Positions 24,601 through 36,607 of a stretch of 64,000 nucleotides of DNA are shown here, piece by piece (the first letter of the stretch is position 1; each line of letters starts with the position of its first letter). Source of the stretch: Chrysoporthe austroafricana (taxonomy: Eukaryota; Ascomycota; Sordariomycetes; Diaporthales; Cryphonectriaceae). The notes beneath the pieces are model-generated. The model did not search any database, was not told where the DNA came from, and was given only the letters and a program-made list of their open reading frames with translations. The stretch is taken from positions 5,394,001 through 5,458,000 of the forward strand of contig JYIP02000001.1 of the NCBI GenBank assembly GCA_001051155.2, read 5' to 3'. The position numbers were made by a program, and so were the translations under genes.

Positions 24601-25653
24601 TAAGGACTGGTGGCCATTGGAAAAGGCATCCTCCTTCTCTTGGCCTCTTGTCTCCCGTATCGTACTGACCCGTCTGATTGAAGACGCTGGTTCCTCCGGG
24701 ATGAAATATTCATTGACATTCGCTCCTCTTGTCGACTTCGGACTGTGTCTCGGCGTGGAGGGCTTCGGCGAGGGAGAGGACTTTCTTCGCGTGGACCTCG
24801 GTAGCTTGGGTTCGTCTCCAAAGGGAAGGTCTTTTTGCAAGTCGCAGGCAGTCTCGTGCATGTCCTCGAGAGCGTTCGGCGTCAGCCACTCCAGCATCTT
24901 GAAAGCAACAGTACCGAACATGTTGGCGGCGAATGATCTGTAGTCCTTGCCCGTATGCCTCTCGATGACATCAAACTTAGGCGACTCCGCTGTTGGCGCA
25001 TCTTCTTGCGGCGGTGGTGATCCCGGCTTGTTCGTTCCCGTGCCTGCTTCTGTAGCACCCTGCCGCAGATGAACCTTTGCCTTTACCCTAACCTGGCCGG
25101 CCTTGGAGGAAGGACTGGGAGCACCGGCGGGACAACCCTTCCCAGGCGAGCGTATCTTGTCTTGACCACCCTGCTGGCTTGGTTTGCGGTAGAATATGAG
25201 GGAGTCGATGGCGGCAGGCGGCAGCTTGGGTGCCCTGAGGGCTGGACACAAAGCATTCTCCGGGTTGTCCTGGCTGGCCATATAGACGGCGAGGACGCGC
25301 GCGCTGGTGACATTGTATCGCCGGATAGGTATGCGGCCAACGCTTCGCTTGCGGAAGGAGAAGCAGGTCGGAGTCGAGCAGTAGTTGGAGCCACAGCCCT
25401 CGCGCAGCTGAACAATGAACTTCTCGACCAGCTGCTGAAAGCCATGCCTGCGGGAGGCGCGGTGTATGGCGTAGACCTTCTTCGGATTCTCGATGTCTTC
25501 GACGAGTGCCTTCAGCTCTGGCGGCGCATCCCAGGGCAGGCGGGCGAAGGGTGCGGTCTCCCACAAGCCCGCCAGAAGGTCGGTCTCGACATCGTGATGT
25601 ACGGAATGGCTGGCATTCCCGGCATCGAGGGGCCGAACGGTGTCTCGCGTCAT
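21642..25653 (-). CDS. HECT-type E3 ubiquitin ligase with N-terminal AZUL zinc finger
   Basis: Exons 25653-23199 and 23140-21642 give 1317 residues. Residues about 84-140 form an AZUL-type zinc finger (CGSNYCSTPTC, then NALCPALR), as in human UBE3A. A long Ser/Pro-rich disordered region follows, and a helical region precedes the HECT domain. The HECT domain contains LILDISRKTVLRDAF, GVQQEFF, GLLIGLAVYNG and the active-site block YTCYGTLLLPEY. The catalytic Cys codon is 21743-21741 (residue 1285), about 32 residues from the C-terminus, as is usual. The enzyme takes ubiquitin from an E2 onto this cysteine and passes it to substrates. Among fungal proteins it resembles the Hul4/UBE3A branch, but I cannot choose a yeast ortholog by eye. 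It diverges from the Rei1-like gene. Confidence 0.92.
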
Positions 25654-27324
25654 GACACAGGGGAGCGTCGGGAAAGGCTCAGCATCGATGAGAGGGGGTG
25701 AGGCCGTCGCGCGTGTGATTTCGAATCGGTCAGCCGCGTAGCACTAGATACGGATGCGGTATATGGTTTGCAGGCAGGTTACGAAGGGCTATGGATCTGG
25801 CGTCGTCGTGTCTCGTCCGCGACGTGATGTGATGCTCTCGTAAGAAGATGGCAAAGGGAGGCCTGCGGGTGCAAGGGCGAGAGGGGAGGGGCAGATCGGC
25901 AGAGAGAAAGCAGGAGGTCACGAATAACCGCAGGAGAGATGAGGTAGCAGGCGCTGTCTCGGGACTGCCGTTGTTCTCCACGCCACAGGCTGCGAGGACG
26001 AGATGCGCGTCGAGACCCTGGGTGTGAAGGCGAGGAGGGGGTTCTTGACGGAATTCGATGGCAGTGAGATCCAGAAGTGAGAGGCGCTCAGCGGTAAGCA
26101 CAGGCCACCTGAAGTACTCCAGATTTCCAGTGGCCAGCGCCCAGGGCCGGGCGTGCCACTGCCAGGCTGGGGCTAGCCTCTACTTAGGCTCCTCCGTCGA
26201 GACGGGCCCGCCGGAACGGGTACTATGGTACAACTCAGTTGCCAGTGCCACGGGCTTGGACACCTACCCATCCACCTGCCAATCACCGGCTGTTCGGTTC
26301 CCGCCGCTTGGACCCGTACGCTGTTGTTCCTACCTGTGACCGTCTCGGGAGTCCAATGGGATGGGAGCGCGAAACTGCAGGGCGCCACGGGATGTATCGA
26401 AAAACCAGACGACGTGCGCGACGGGTTGTGAGGCTTGCAACCAACCATGCCAACGTCCTCTCGACCCCCTGTCAGCATGTGCAGGCGGGACAGATGCCAG
26501 GGGACAACCTTGGTGGCCTACCCGCGCGCCCAGCCCAAGCCTGAGTCGCCCTGCAGCTTGGGTGCTTGGCTGTTGACGTTCTGGAATGCCTAGTGCCCAA
26601 GTACAGTAGGCAGTACATTCCAGCCCTGCCCGGTCTTGTCTAGCAGGGGAAATATCTTGTGGAGCCTCTGGGGGAAACCCTAGCCGCCCTCCCACCTCTA
26701 CCAACTCATGACGGCATTGCTAGTACCAGTACCTAGTGGTGGGAAGCGGAAGCGTATCTCCTCCTCCTGACAGACGTTCTCTCTGTAGACTGTCTGAGCC
26801 ATCAGGGCTGGTTCAGGAGCACAGTATGCTACTATATCTGTACCACGGCAGAATCAGGTGCCTCCTAATTACTAGATATGGTAGGTACCGCGGTACCTAA
26901 GGGAGCGCATGTCACAGGGCAGGGGCAGCGGTGCCCAGTACTACGATAGCGCGCACTAGTCGTCCCCGCGTGCTATCGGCTGCTTATCGGCTCCGATTCT
27001 CTTTTCCTTTCTGCGCCTCCCCACCACAAAAACTAAGACGGCCGGGTGCTGAGGGTCGGATCAAGAAATTATCGCCACTTGTGACCTGAATTCTTGAGAA
27101 TCCACCTTTACTAATCCAAGGCTGGCCTCTGGTGCGTTCCATTGATTCTTCTCTGGTATCGCCCAGCCCTTCGCATTCCGGCCTCTCCGTTGCAGCCGCA
27201 ACCCCTCCGTTGCCGTCCTAAGTCCTGACGACATCCGACATCACCAGTGAATCCCGCGATACTACGTCCCACCAAACAGTACCAGCCGACACTTAGCGAT
27301 CTTCCTGCGTCGACACGGCTCACC
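25654..27324. other. Divergent promoter region of HECT and Rei1-like genes
   Basis: About 1.7 kb with no supported coding sequence. The many short frames on both strands are low-information. Near the Rei1-like gene the sequence becomes C/T-rich. Confidence 0.6.
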
Positions 27325-29104
27325 ATGGCGACAATAAGCGGCAGCCGCAGTGCTCCCGTCCAGGACACATCCTCTTCCCACCCATACACCTGTAACACCT
27401 GCCAGGTCGCCTTCCGGAACAGCGACCTGCAGAAGGGCCATATGAGGAGCGACTGGCAGTAAGTCTCGGGCATGTGGTCCCTCCTTCATGAGCGCGCCGC
27501 TGACATGGTGTCTTCTCTGCAGCCGGTACAACCTCAAGCGTCGGGTCGCCAGCCTTCCCCCTATCTCCTCCGAAGTCTTCACCGACAAGGTCCTCCAGGC
27601 TAGAGCAAACACTACCGCGGAGGCCGAGCGTGCAGGCTGGCAGAAAGAGTGCAGTGTGTGCCACCGGACCTACTACAGCGAAAACTCGTACCAGAACCAC
27701 ATCGGTAGTCAAAAGCACAGGGTCAAGGAGGCTGCTTTGGCGCGAGGCCAGAATGGCGCCGCGGTCATACCCGACGATGCCAGCTCCATGATCAGCTCCA
27801 CGTTCTCCCTGGGCGAGCCCGTGCCCTCCAACAGGTCAGACGTCGACTCGGAGGCAGAAGAGGAATTCAGTCACATTGTCGAGGGCATGAAGAATACCGG
27901 CATCCAGGAACGTCCCTCTCCGCTCAGGCGCCCGTCCAACCCGGTCCTTTCCGCCTGTCCTCAGAAGCAACAAAACCAGACCATATCCGCCGTGTCCGAG
28001 GGATCGAGCGAGACACAGTCTGCTTCGGCTACCCCCGCTCCGTCCAAGACTTCCGGTGCGCCACCAAATCTGTCGCTCAAGTCATGCCTGTTCTGCAATT
28101 TGGAGTCATCCGACGTGCCCTCCAATGTCGCCCACATGGAGCGCTCTCATGGCATGTTCATCCCCGAGAGGCAATACCTGGTCGATATGGAGGGTCTTTT
28201 GGGCTCTTTGCAACAGCGGGTTCAGGAGTTCAACGAGTGCCTGTACTGCGGCAAGGTCAAATCCAACGCTTTTGCGGCGCAGACTCACATGCGAGACACG
28301 GGACACTGCAAGATTCCGTACACCACCGAGGAGGAACAGTTGGAGATTGGAGAGTTTTACGATTTCCGCAGTACGTATTCGAATAATGAGGAGGAGATGG
28401 ACTCGGATGACGAATCTACCACGAACGGTGGAGCGAGGCTGGGTGGCAAGCGCGCCACCACTGTTACCAACGAGGACGGCGAGGAGGTTGAGGAAGGTGG
28501 GGACGAGGGTTGGGAGACGGATTCCTCGGCCTCTTCTCTGGACTCTGCCGACCTGACTGCCGTGCCCGCCGAGAACCACTACCACCAGTACGAGCGACTA
28601 GAGAAGCACCCTCACCACTCGCGCAGCGACTCAAGACCTCATCGCCAGAAGGACGGCTTCCACTCGCATTCACACAAGCCTACACGGGCTGTCTTCTACG
28701 ACGACTATGAGCTGCATCTACCAAGTGGGAAGTCCGTGGGCCACCGTTCGTTGAACAAGTACTTCCGTCAGAACCTGCGCGACTACCCCACGCCTGAGGA
28801 ACGGGCACAGCGACAGCTGGCGATCGAGAATGGAGAGGACTCTGATGCTACGGATGTTGACAGCGAGGAGGGTACCAGCCAGCAGATTGTGCGCCGGGGC
28901 CGCCAGAGGGATCAGAACAGGCAGCTGGTCAGCCGCGCCGAGGGTGGCATCGGCATGCTGGGTGTCTCGGACAAAAAGAAGAAGGAAGTCAAGAAGGCGG
29001 AGCTGCGCAGCCGCAAGGTCGAGCACGCGGCGCAGAAGCGGATGGAATGGTCCCTCAACAAGGGAGCCAATCACCAGAAGTACTACAACTACCAGATCCT
29101 GTAG
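27325..29104 (+). CDS. REI1: Rei1-like C2H2 zinc-finger protein, cytoplasmic 60S maturation factor
   Basis: Exons 27325-27458 and 27523-29104 give 571 residues. Four C2H2-type fingers are visible: YTCNTCQVAF..H near residue 21, ECSVCHRTYY..H in the second exon, SCLFCNLESSD..H around residue 254, and ECLYCGKVKSNAF..H about 50 residues later. An acidic stretch and a His-rich part come next. The C-terminal block LHLPSGKSVGHRSLNKYFRQNLR is typical of Rei1/ZNF622. A basic Lys/Arg segment ends the protein. In yeast, Rei1 and its paralog Reh1 act on late cytoplasmic pre-60S particles, helping release Arx1 and probing the exit tunnel with the C-terminus. The same role is inferred here; Rei1 and Reh1 cannot be told apart with certainty. 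Confidence 0.9.
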
Positions 29105-29984
29105 ACGAAGCGCGCTCGGATGGAGATTAGTCTGGAATCAATGCTAATATTTCGCGTACATGAAGCACCTGTATTGGGGTTTTCGCCTCGGTGACTGTGA
29201 CTACGGCCCTGCTCTGTGGACACAGTCCTCGGTCTGCTGCTTGCCTGAGCAGCCCTGAGCAGCAGCCCTGAGCAGCCCTGCGCAGCCTGAGCTGACGTCA
29301 AAACGGGCCTTGGGCCCGGTCGGCCTCCGTCAGCATCAATTCACGTTGTCCACTGGACCGGGCGTCAGCAAGCATCCGCGGGCCGTTCGGAAGGCCTCGG
29401 CGAATCCTGCATAATAGATGAAACTGCGCCCACGAAAGCATCCGATCCATCATCGCCAGGCAATCACCGCCGGCTCTTGAGGGGGGTCCCACTATTTCTG
29501 GAAACCCTGCGACGGGCCTTGCGCGGTTTGTCGCAGTGGTTGGTCCGCGGCGCCTTCGATCTGCAGAGTCGGTGTGAGCGTGCACAAAACACTTGCGAGG
29601 GGAACTTGCAGTGGGCCACGTCGGGCGGTGGCGGTCGCAGCGTCTCGCTGCCTCATAGGCATACCACCCCGTACCTGCTCACGGATTCTCATCGCCCCAT
29701 TTGTGCAGTGCATTGTGGCGAGATTTGCTGGTCGCAACCGTGAGGAGCAGGCAGGCCGCAGTTGTATTTCACTCGTGTGTCTGTATTCATTTTCACACGC
29801 CGGCAGATACCTGGACCATCGGCTCCGTGCATCGTCCCAGTCGTCATAAGGTAGCACAACGCCCGTCTCATCTCATCTTATGCCTCTCCGTCAGCCGTGC
29901 TTAAGACAGGAGACCTCCTACGACCAACCATCCACTACCTCAACTCCTGGCCATTGATCCAAAGGAATACCGCGCGAGATCAAG
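29105..29984. other. Intergenic region
   Basis: About 0.9 kb between two plus-strand genes, without a supported gene. A short imperfect tandem repeat lies at 29243-29294. Confidence 0.6.
29243..29294. repeat. Imperfect CCTGAGCAGC tandem repeat
   Basis: Four to five imperfect copies of CCTGAGCAGC lie in the 3' flank of the Rei1-like gene. It is a small minisatellite with no known role. Confidence 0.7.
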
Positions 29985-31040
29985 ATGGGTTCGTAGCGCC
30001 CCCCTCCCCCTCCTTCTGGTGGCTCTCAATACCTCGAGCATGCAGACCGGCAGCTCTTTGGGGGTCCAGCCCGGCTCACCGTCTGTGCAGGGTACTACGA
30101 CGACGACCTGGAGTCTCTCGCTCCCAGCGACTCCGTGAGCTGCGTCCCAGAGGGAGGCTTCAGATCCAAGCGCCGAGGCACCCGCCACCCTGAAAGGTCG
30201 TGGACAGCGCCGGAGAAGCTCTCGACCCGGTCTCCGCGCCGCTCCGAGGTCGTCTATGCGGAGAAATACGTCGCTGTTCCCCTCCAGTCATCAAAGACTT
30301 ACCCCTCAAGCCCATACACGCACAGGCGGTCTGGCAGCCACACATATGCCGTCCAGGCCCCGGGGTACGCCGCCCAGTACCCCACGAGGACCGCACCCAG
30401 CCCCAGGGGGGCGGCCACCCCGGTCCCCTCCACGCCGACGTCGTCGTTGCATTCCCACAGGTCCGGGTCCAGCAGCCAGCGGTCCAGCTCCTCCAGCCAC
30501 TACCGGATCTTCAGCCCGGACAGGGACCCGTTCGCCGCCGCCGCTGCCGCCGCCGTCGCCCCCTCCCCGAGGACCTCCCGCGCGCCGCCCATCAGCAATG
30601 GCAGGTTCCACGACGACTACTACGGGACGCGCCGCGACCGCACCTCCTCGGGCGCGTCCTCCAGTGGGCGGCGGGCGTCGTCTGCCGGCCCTCACGACTC
30701 GGGCCGTAGCCGCTACGCCGAGTACGGAACGAGGGACGGCGGCAGCGGCGGCAGCGGCGGCAGCAGCAGCAGCCGCAGCCGCCACGACGCGGACTACCGG
30801 GCAGCAGCAGAAACGTATGCGGCGGCCCGCACGCCCAGAAGCGCCGGCGCGTACGCGGATGGCCGCTACGGCGCGTACGAGCTGCGGGCGCCCCCGCGCG
30901 GCCGCCGCGAGAGCTTTGACTATGCCGCCCCGCGGGGCAGCCAGAGGATGTTTGTGTATCCCGGCGGCGGCGGCGGGAGCCCGGGGAAGAGAGGTTTCGA
31001 TGACTCTTGGGGGTCGGCTGGGTGGGGCCGGCGGTGGTGA
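29985..31040 (+). CDS. Disordered Ser/Arg/Tyr-rich protein of unknown function
   Basis: The best model joins ATGG at 29985-29988 to 30091-31040 (donor GTTCGT, acceptor GCAG), giving 317 residues that start MGYYDDDLESLAPSDSVS. I do not recognise the family. The whole chain is low complexity: a basic segment SKRRGTRHPERS, then YAEKYVAVP, runs of Ser, an eight-Ala run after RDPF, a Gly/Ser-rich stretch, Arg/Tyr-rich repeats (YGTRRDR, YAEYGTRD, YADGRYGAYE) and a final SWGSAGWGRRW. There is no signal peptide or membrane helix. Such composition suggests an RNA-binding or scaffold protein able to condense (inference only). The main frame is clearly open and G/C-biased at third positions. The start is less sure because the donor is atypical; translation could also begin at an internal ATG. 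Confidence 0.6.
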
Positions 31041-32626
31041 TTTGGGATTCGCTCTGGGGAGCGCACTCAGGCCCAGTGAGGCCTCCCCGAGCCAGGGGGG
31101 ACTGATGCTGTGGGGCGAGACGTCGCTGAAGTACGGGAACAGGAAGGAACCCGAGAAGATGTACGATACACAGGGTTTTCCAGGGGCATTAGCTGGACTG
31201 AAATGTGGCTGGACCGGTATTGGGACAGGTGCCATGGCTGCACTAATGATGTGGAATGAATGATTGCATACACGGATAACGGCGCTCAGCTTTATGAGGT
31301 ATCGGCTCAACAGAACAGAACAAGTGCCTCCTCTAAAAGTTCCATCCCAGCATAATGTGACATATCCGTACTACATATCAAGCGCCATCAGCTTGATTTT
31401 AAATTTTAATTTTTTTTTGTGGAGGCTTACTGACGAGGCTCACTGACGAGGCTCTACAGCACCTTGGAATATAGTCTACATACTGAACGTGTGTGTAGCG
31501 CATCGCTTAGGCAGGTACGTATGTGTGTCTTTGCGCTCTCGGATCTGTCCTTGCCCAAAGCGCCTGGACCCGACACTTCGCTTAAGGACTCTTGCTAGTC
31601 ATATAGTCAATATAGTCGTTACTATTTCGACTTTGCTTTTTTTTTTTTTTTAGGAAATAAAAATCTTTTTTATTAATACAGTAACTTGGTTACAGCAATG
31701 CTTTAAGCGAGGCCTTCGGCAACGCCAAGCCAAATTTCATCCATAAATACTGTCGCAAAAAAGCAGGATCAATCGGTATGATGGTTGGGAAGGTGGCGCT
31801 CGGTTCGCCTCTGGCAGGCCTTTCGTACAGAAAACTGTTGAGATTAGCCTGTAGTGAAAGTTGATGTATCACACAAAGCGCGCTCCTATGAAGGTGATGA
31901 ATCGTGCACGAAGAGGTGGTGAAGAACGAGACCTCAAATACTAGGAAAAGGGGGAGGGGCGAGACATGTCTGTGTGCTGCTGTGAATTACACCCAGATAT
32001 GGAGCCAGGCCTGGATTGGTGTAAGATGATAGGCTGGCCTGTGTCTCTGGCCAAGGTTGAGGAGGATGGCTGTTTATCATGATGGCCCACAGCCAAGATC
32101 TGTGGCTTTACAATCTTTTCGGTTGCAGAGATAATGAACATAGGGAGCCTGGGAGCTTGAGAGGCCCATGAGACATCGTGAGCGCATGCCCCCCAGCGAC
32201 ACAAGATCGCCACAGCAGATCAGCACAGGTCTGCAGAGGTGACGGCGAGTGAAGGCGATCAGTGACCCTGTGCAAATCATGAGCCGAGTGCTGGAGAGCC
32301 GGGGTTGCTAGTGGGCGTTGTGGGGAGGCAGCTCCCGAGTCACGCTAGGCCCAGCTGGCCCCAGCAGGACGGCAGGGTGAGTGGTTGAGAAAAAGTGGGC
32401 TGCTTGCAGAACGTCCACGTCGCACAGCTGATGATTGCTGCGGCTTGCCTTCCAGTACCTTCCTGTCCTCACCCGCCGAGCCTTCTTGGATCATCCACAA
32501 CCTTCTCCTCTCTCCCATCCTCTTCCCTCCTGATTGGACAGCCCTTCCTGTCGAATCCCTCTCCTGGTTGATAACTCTTGGTCTCCTGTATCGTGTCTCC
32601 CGCTCGCGTTCTGCTGCTGAGACACA
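31041..32626. other. Intergenic region, promoter of Scp160-like gene
   Basis: About 1.6 kb without a supported gene. A T16 run lies at 31637-31652 with AT-rich sequence just after it. The last 200 bp before the Scp160-like start are pyrimidine-rich, as in many highly expressed fungal genes. Confidence 0.6.
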
Positions 32627-35600
32627 ATGGCTACCTCTACCCAGCCCCTGTCCGCCGCCGAGAAGCTCCAGCAGGAGCACGCCCAGGCCGCCGAGGGCCA
32701 TCATGTCACTGTCGAGGATGTTGTCGACGAGGACCTGAAGCCTCATGCCGACTCTGCCGATCCCCCGCCCGCCTCTGAGAAGGCAGCTGGAAAGCAGAAG
32801 GAGACCGCCCCCGCCGCCACGCCCAAGTCCAAGGCGCCTGCTCTGGACACCCAGTCTCGCGAGCTGTTCCCTGAACTCGGCGGTCCCAAGTCCCAGGCTC
32901 CCAAGGCTGTGCCTATGGGCACGTGGAATGTCGTCGCCGACAGGACCAATGGAAACAGCACCGCGCCCGTCAATGGCTCCCAGCAGCGGGCTGCCACCCC
33001 CAACTCCGGTACTGCAACCCCCATGGGAGGCTCCAAGGCCCCCTCCGTCACCCTTCCCGGCAGACACATCGAGTCCATCGTCCTGGAGCCTCAGCACATG
33101 AAGTCGCGTGACCAGCTGAGGCGCCCCCTGGCCCAGATCATCCAGGACATCAACCGGTCTTCCCGTGCACAGGTCAAGGCCGTCGCGGGCGGCGCGGGCG
33201 GCCAGAAGTTCGAAGCCGCTGGCCCTCAAGAGGCGGCCCAGCAGGCGCTAAAGGAGCTCGTCAAGCAGATCGGGTCTACGGTACGATCGAATTATATCCC
33301 TCTGCCATTGTTCTCTTGCGGCATTGCAGCGAGCTAATGTGTCTGTGTGGCAGCAAACCATCCAAGTTCCCATCCCTCAGTCTGCCCGCGCCCACATCAT
33401 CGGACGGCAAGGTGCCACCATCAAATCCCTGCAGGAGAAGACCGGCGCGCGGATCGAGATACCCAAGGATGACAAGAAAATCCCTGCGGCCGGCCCGGTC
33501 GATGATCTGGATGACGAATACATCAACGTCAAGATCGAGGGTAATTCCATCTCGGCTGCCCAGGCCCGCGAGCAGATCCTCAAGATCATCGGCGAGCGAT
33601 CTGCGAAGGTCAACACCAGGGTCAGGGACATCCCCCCCGAGTTCTACCCCTTCATTGCGAACTCCGCCGGTGATGCCAACGCGGCTCAGATGCGCGTTCC
33701 GCCTCACGCCATGTGGTCTTCCCAAGTCACCACGCCGGTTCCCGCGCCCGGCCAGCGTCCCGCTTTCCAGCCCGCTCAGGATCACCATATCCAGCTGGAG
33801 GGTGAGCGCGAGGCTGTTCTTGCGCTCAAGCAGGAGATCGAGCGCCGCGCTGCAGAGCTCCGCGAGCAGCTCCTCCTGCAGCAGCTTGAGATCCAGCGCG
33901 GCCGCCACCAGTTCATCATCGGCCACTCGGGACTGTCACCCGAGGAGTTCTTCGACCAGACCGGTTGCGCCATCATCCTGCCAACAGATGAGGACGATGA
34001 TGCCATCACCATTGTTGGGCCCGAGGACCGCATCGCCGGGGCCCTGGAGAAGGCAGAGGCGCTGGCGCAGAGCATGAACATGAACAATGTCGACCATTTG
34101 AAGTGGACCAACAAGCAGGCGCCCGGCAGGGGTGCCGTGCACTCGAAGAACGTCACGCGCTACCTGCGCCACCGCAATGAGATCGATCGCCTGGAGAAGC
34201 AGTACCACGCCCACATCAACACCCCGTTCTCTCAGGATGGCGCTCTGCCTTGGGAGCTCTTCCTTCCCCAGGGCCAGTCCACCGCCGCCGCCACCTCGGA
34301 CATTCGCAGCATTTTCGAGAGCCACCCCCCCTCAAGGATGAGGACTGTAGATGTAGACCCATTCTTCCACCCTTACATGCAGAATGAGGTCAGCCGACAC
34401 GTGCGCGACAATTATGGCGTCCAACTGGTGGTGCCTGCCGTGTCTGAGACCGGCATGCCCATCCTGCTTGTCTATGAGGCCCCCGGCCCGGCAAGCAGCC
34501 CGTACGAGATTCCGCGCGCCGCCCCATCGCAAGCTGATGTGAAGGCGTTCGAAGAGGGCCTGCGTGCTGCCGAGAAGCACATCAGAGACATTCTGGAGCA
34601 GCAGGACGGCATAACTGCTGTCAACATCGAGGTCCCTGTCAAGTTCCACGACAGGCTCCGAAGGTTTATCCAGAAGGAGCAGGATAAGCGGGGTCCCAAC
34701 CAGATCCGGATCCGCGTGTCGAACACCGGGTCCACCGTGACGCTGCGCGGGCCAGAGACAGCTACGAAGCGTCTGGCAGAGCAGGTCAAGGCCTTCGTGG
34801 AGCAGGAGAAGGCGGACGAGAAAGAGCGTGACTTCACTCTGGAGTTCGACTTCCCGCAGCAGTATGCCAACCATCTCATCGGCAAGCAGGGCAGCAGGAT
34901 CAAGGATCTCCGTGATAAGTTCGATGTCGATATCCAGGTCGAGAACGGCAAGGTTCAGCTCAAGGGCCCCAAGGCCAAGGCTTCAGCGGCCCGGTCACAC
35001 ATCGAGTCCCTTGGTAAGGAGCTTGCCGACGAGACGACCAAGACGCTGACAGTCGAGCCTAAGTTCCACCGTGACCTGATTGGACCCGAAGGCAAGACCG
35101 TCAACAGGCTGCAAAACCGGTACAACGTCATGATCTTCTTCCCACGCGCTGAAAAGAACGGGAAAGACGATGACCTCAATGCCGAGGCCGCCGGCGAGGG
35201 AGCCAAGCCCCGTCGCCAGCAAGCCCCCGATCAGATCATCATTCGCGGCCCCAGCAAGGGCGTCAGCTCCTCTTACGATGAGCTGAAGCAGCTCTACGAC
35301 TGGGTGAAGGAACAGTCCTTCACCGGAACCGTGACCGTTCAGCGCAAGCAGCTCCCGTCTCTGATCGGCCAGGGCGGTGCCGCTATGGAGGCGTTGCGTC
35401 AACAGACCGAGACGAGGATCGACGTTCCCAACGACAGGGACTCGGACGAGCCCCTTGTTGAACTCACGATCAAGGGCAAGAAGGCGAACGTAGAGAAAGC
35501 CAAGAAGATTTTGGAGGAGAAGAAGGCCGCGTTTGATGACACTGTGGCGAAGACTATCGACGTGGACAGAAAGTACCACAGAGCACTGATTGGTGCCGGG

Positions 35601-36607
35601 GGTGAGTCAGCTTCAGATCACCTTGAGCTTGGTCTCGAAACTAACCTTTTCCAGGTGCTCATCTGCGTGAAATGGTCAACAAAGCCGGTGGACCCGACGA
35701 TGCTAGAGAGCGCGCCCGTCTCATCCAGTTTCCGAAGCAGGAAGCCGATGGCAACACCATCACCTTGGAGGGCCGCTCAGCGGTCGTTGACAACCTTATC
35801 AAGCAGATCCAGGACTTTGTGTCGGTCCGGGACAGCCAGGTTACGGCCACGGTCGATGTGCCCACTGAGAAGCACAGGTCTCTGATTGGTCGCGGCGGAG
35901 ATACCAAGAAGCGCCTCGAGGAACAATTCAGTGTCACGATTGACATCCCTCGGCAGGGAAGCACAGATACGGCGGTCAAGATCACTGGCCAGGAGGCGGC
36001 TGTTGAGAAGGCCAAGGAGCACATTGCCAACTTGACAAAGGACAAGCCATCGGAGACGATTCAGGTCCCCCGAAATCTGCACCAAGCCATCTCCAACAAC
36101 GGCCAATTCTTCCGCAAGCTGAGGAGTGATTACCACGTCACTGTTGATCACGCCGGTCAGACCCCACCAGCGAAGGCCGCTGCTGCACCCCGGGCTAACG
36201 GTGGCGCGCTCCCGCTCATCACTGATGAAGCCGACGAGGACGCTCACTCCTGGAACGTTGTCGAGAGCGTCTCCAGTGAGGAGGGCGAGATCCCCTGGGT
36301 TCTCAAGGGATCCGCAGAGGACATTGAGAAAGCCAAGAGTGCCATCACTACGGCCATAAACCAAGCCAAGGACAACGTCACCGGATATCTAGTGCTGCCA
36401 GACCCCAAGACCTACCGCCACGTGATCGGTCAAGGTGGAAGCAAGGTGAACTCCATCCGCAAGCAGAGCGGCTGCAAGATCAACGTGCCTCGTGACAACG
36501 GCGAGGCCATCGAAGTCATCGGCACGAAGGATGGTGTCGAGAAGGCCAAAGACCTCATCCTTGCTGCTGTGCGTGACGGCCAGAACGGGTCCAGGGCAAG
36601 GGAGTAG
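32627..36607 (+). CDS. SCP160: Scp160/vigilin-like multi-KH RNA-binding protein
   Basis: Exons 32627-33280, 33354-35601 and 35655-36607 give 1284 residues. After a disordered N-terminus with an LFPELGG motif, KH domains follow one another to the C-terminus. Eight keep a GxxG loop: GRQG (about residue 235), GHSG, GKQG, GPEG, GQGG, GAGG, GRGG and a last GQGG near the end. At least two more have lost it (around FIQKEQDKRGPN and ISNNGQFF). The number and spacing match vigilin/Scp160, which binds polysomes and mRNA at the ER and affects translation and ploidy in yeast. The second intron falls inside a KH domain, right at its GxxG loop. Start codon context (caca-ATG-GC) is good. The codon pattern suggests strong expression. 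Confidence 0.92.
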
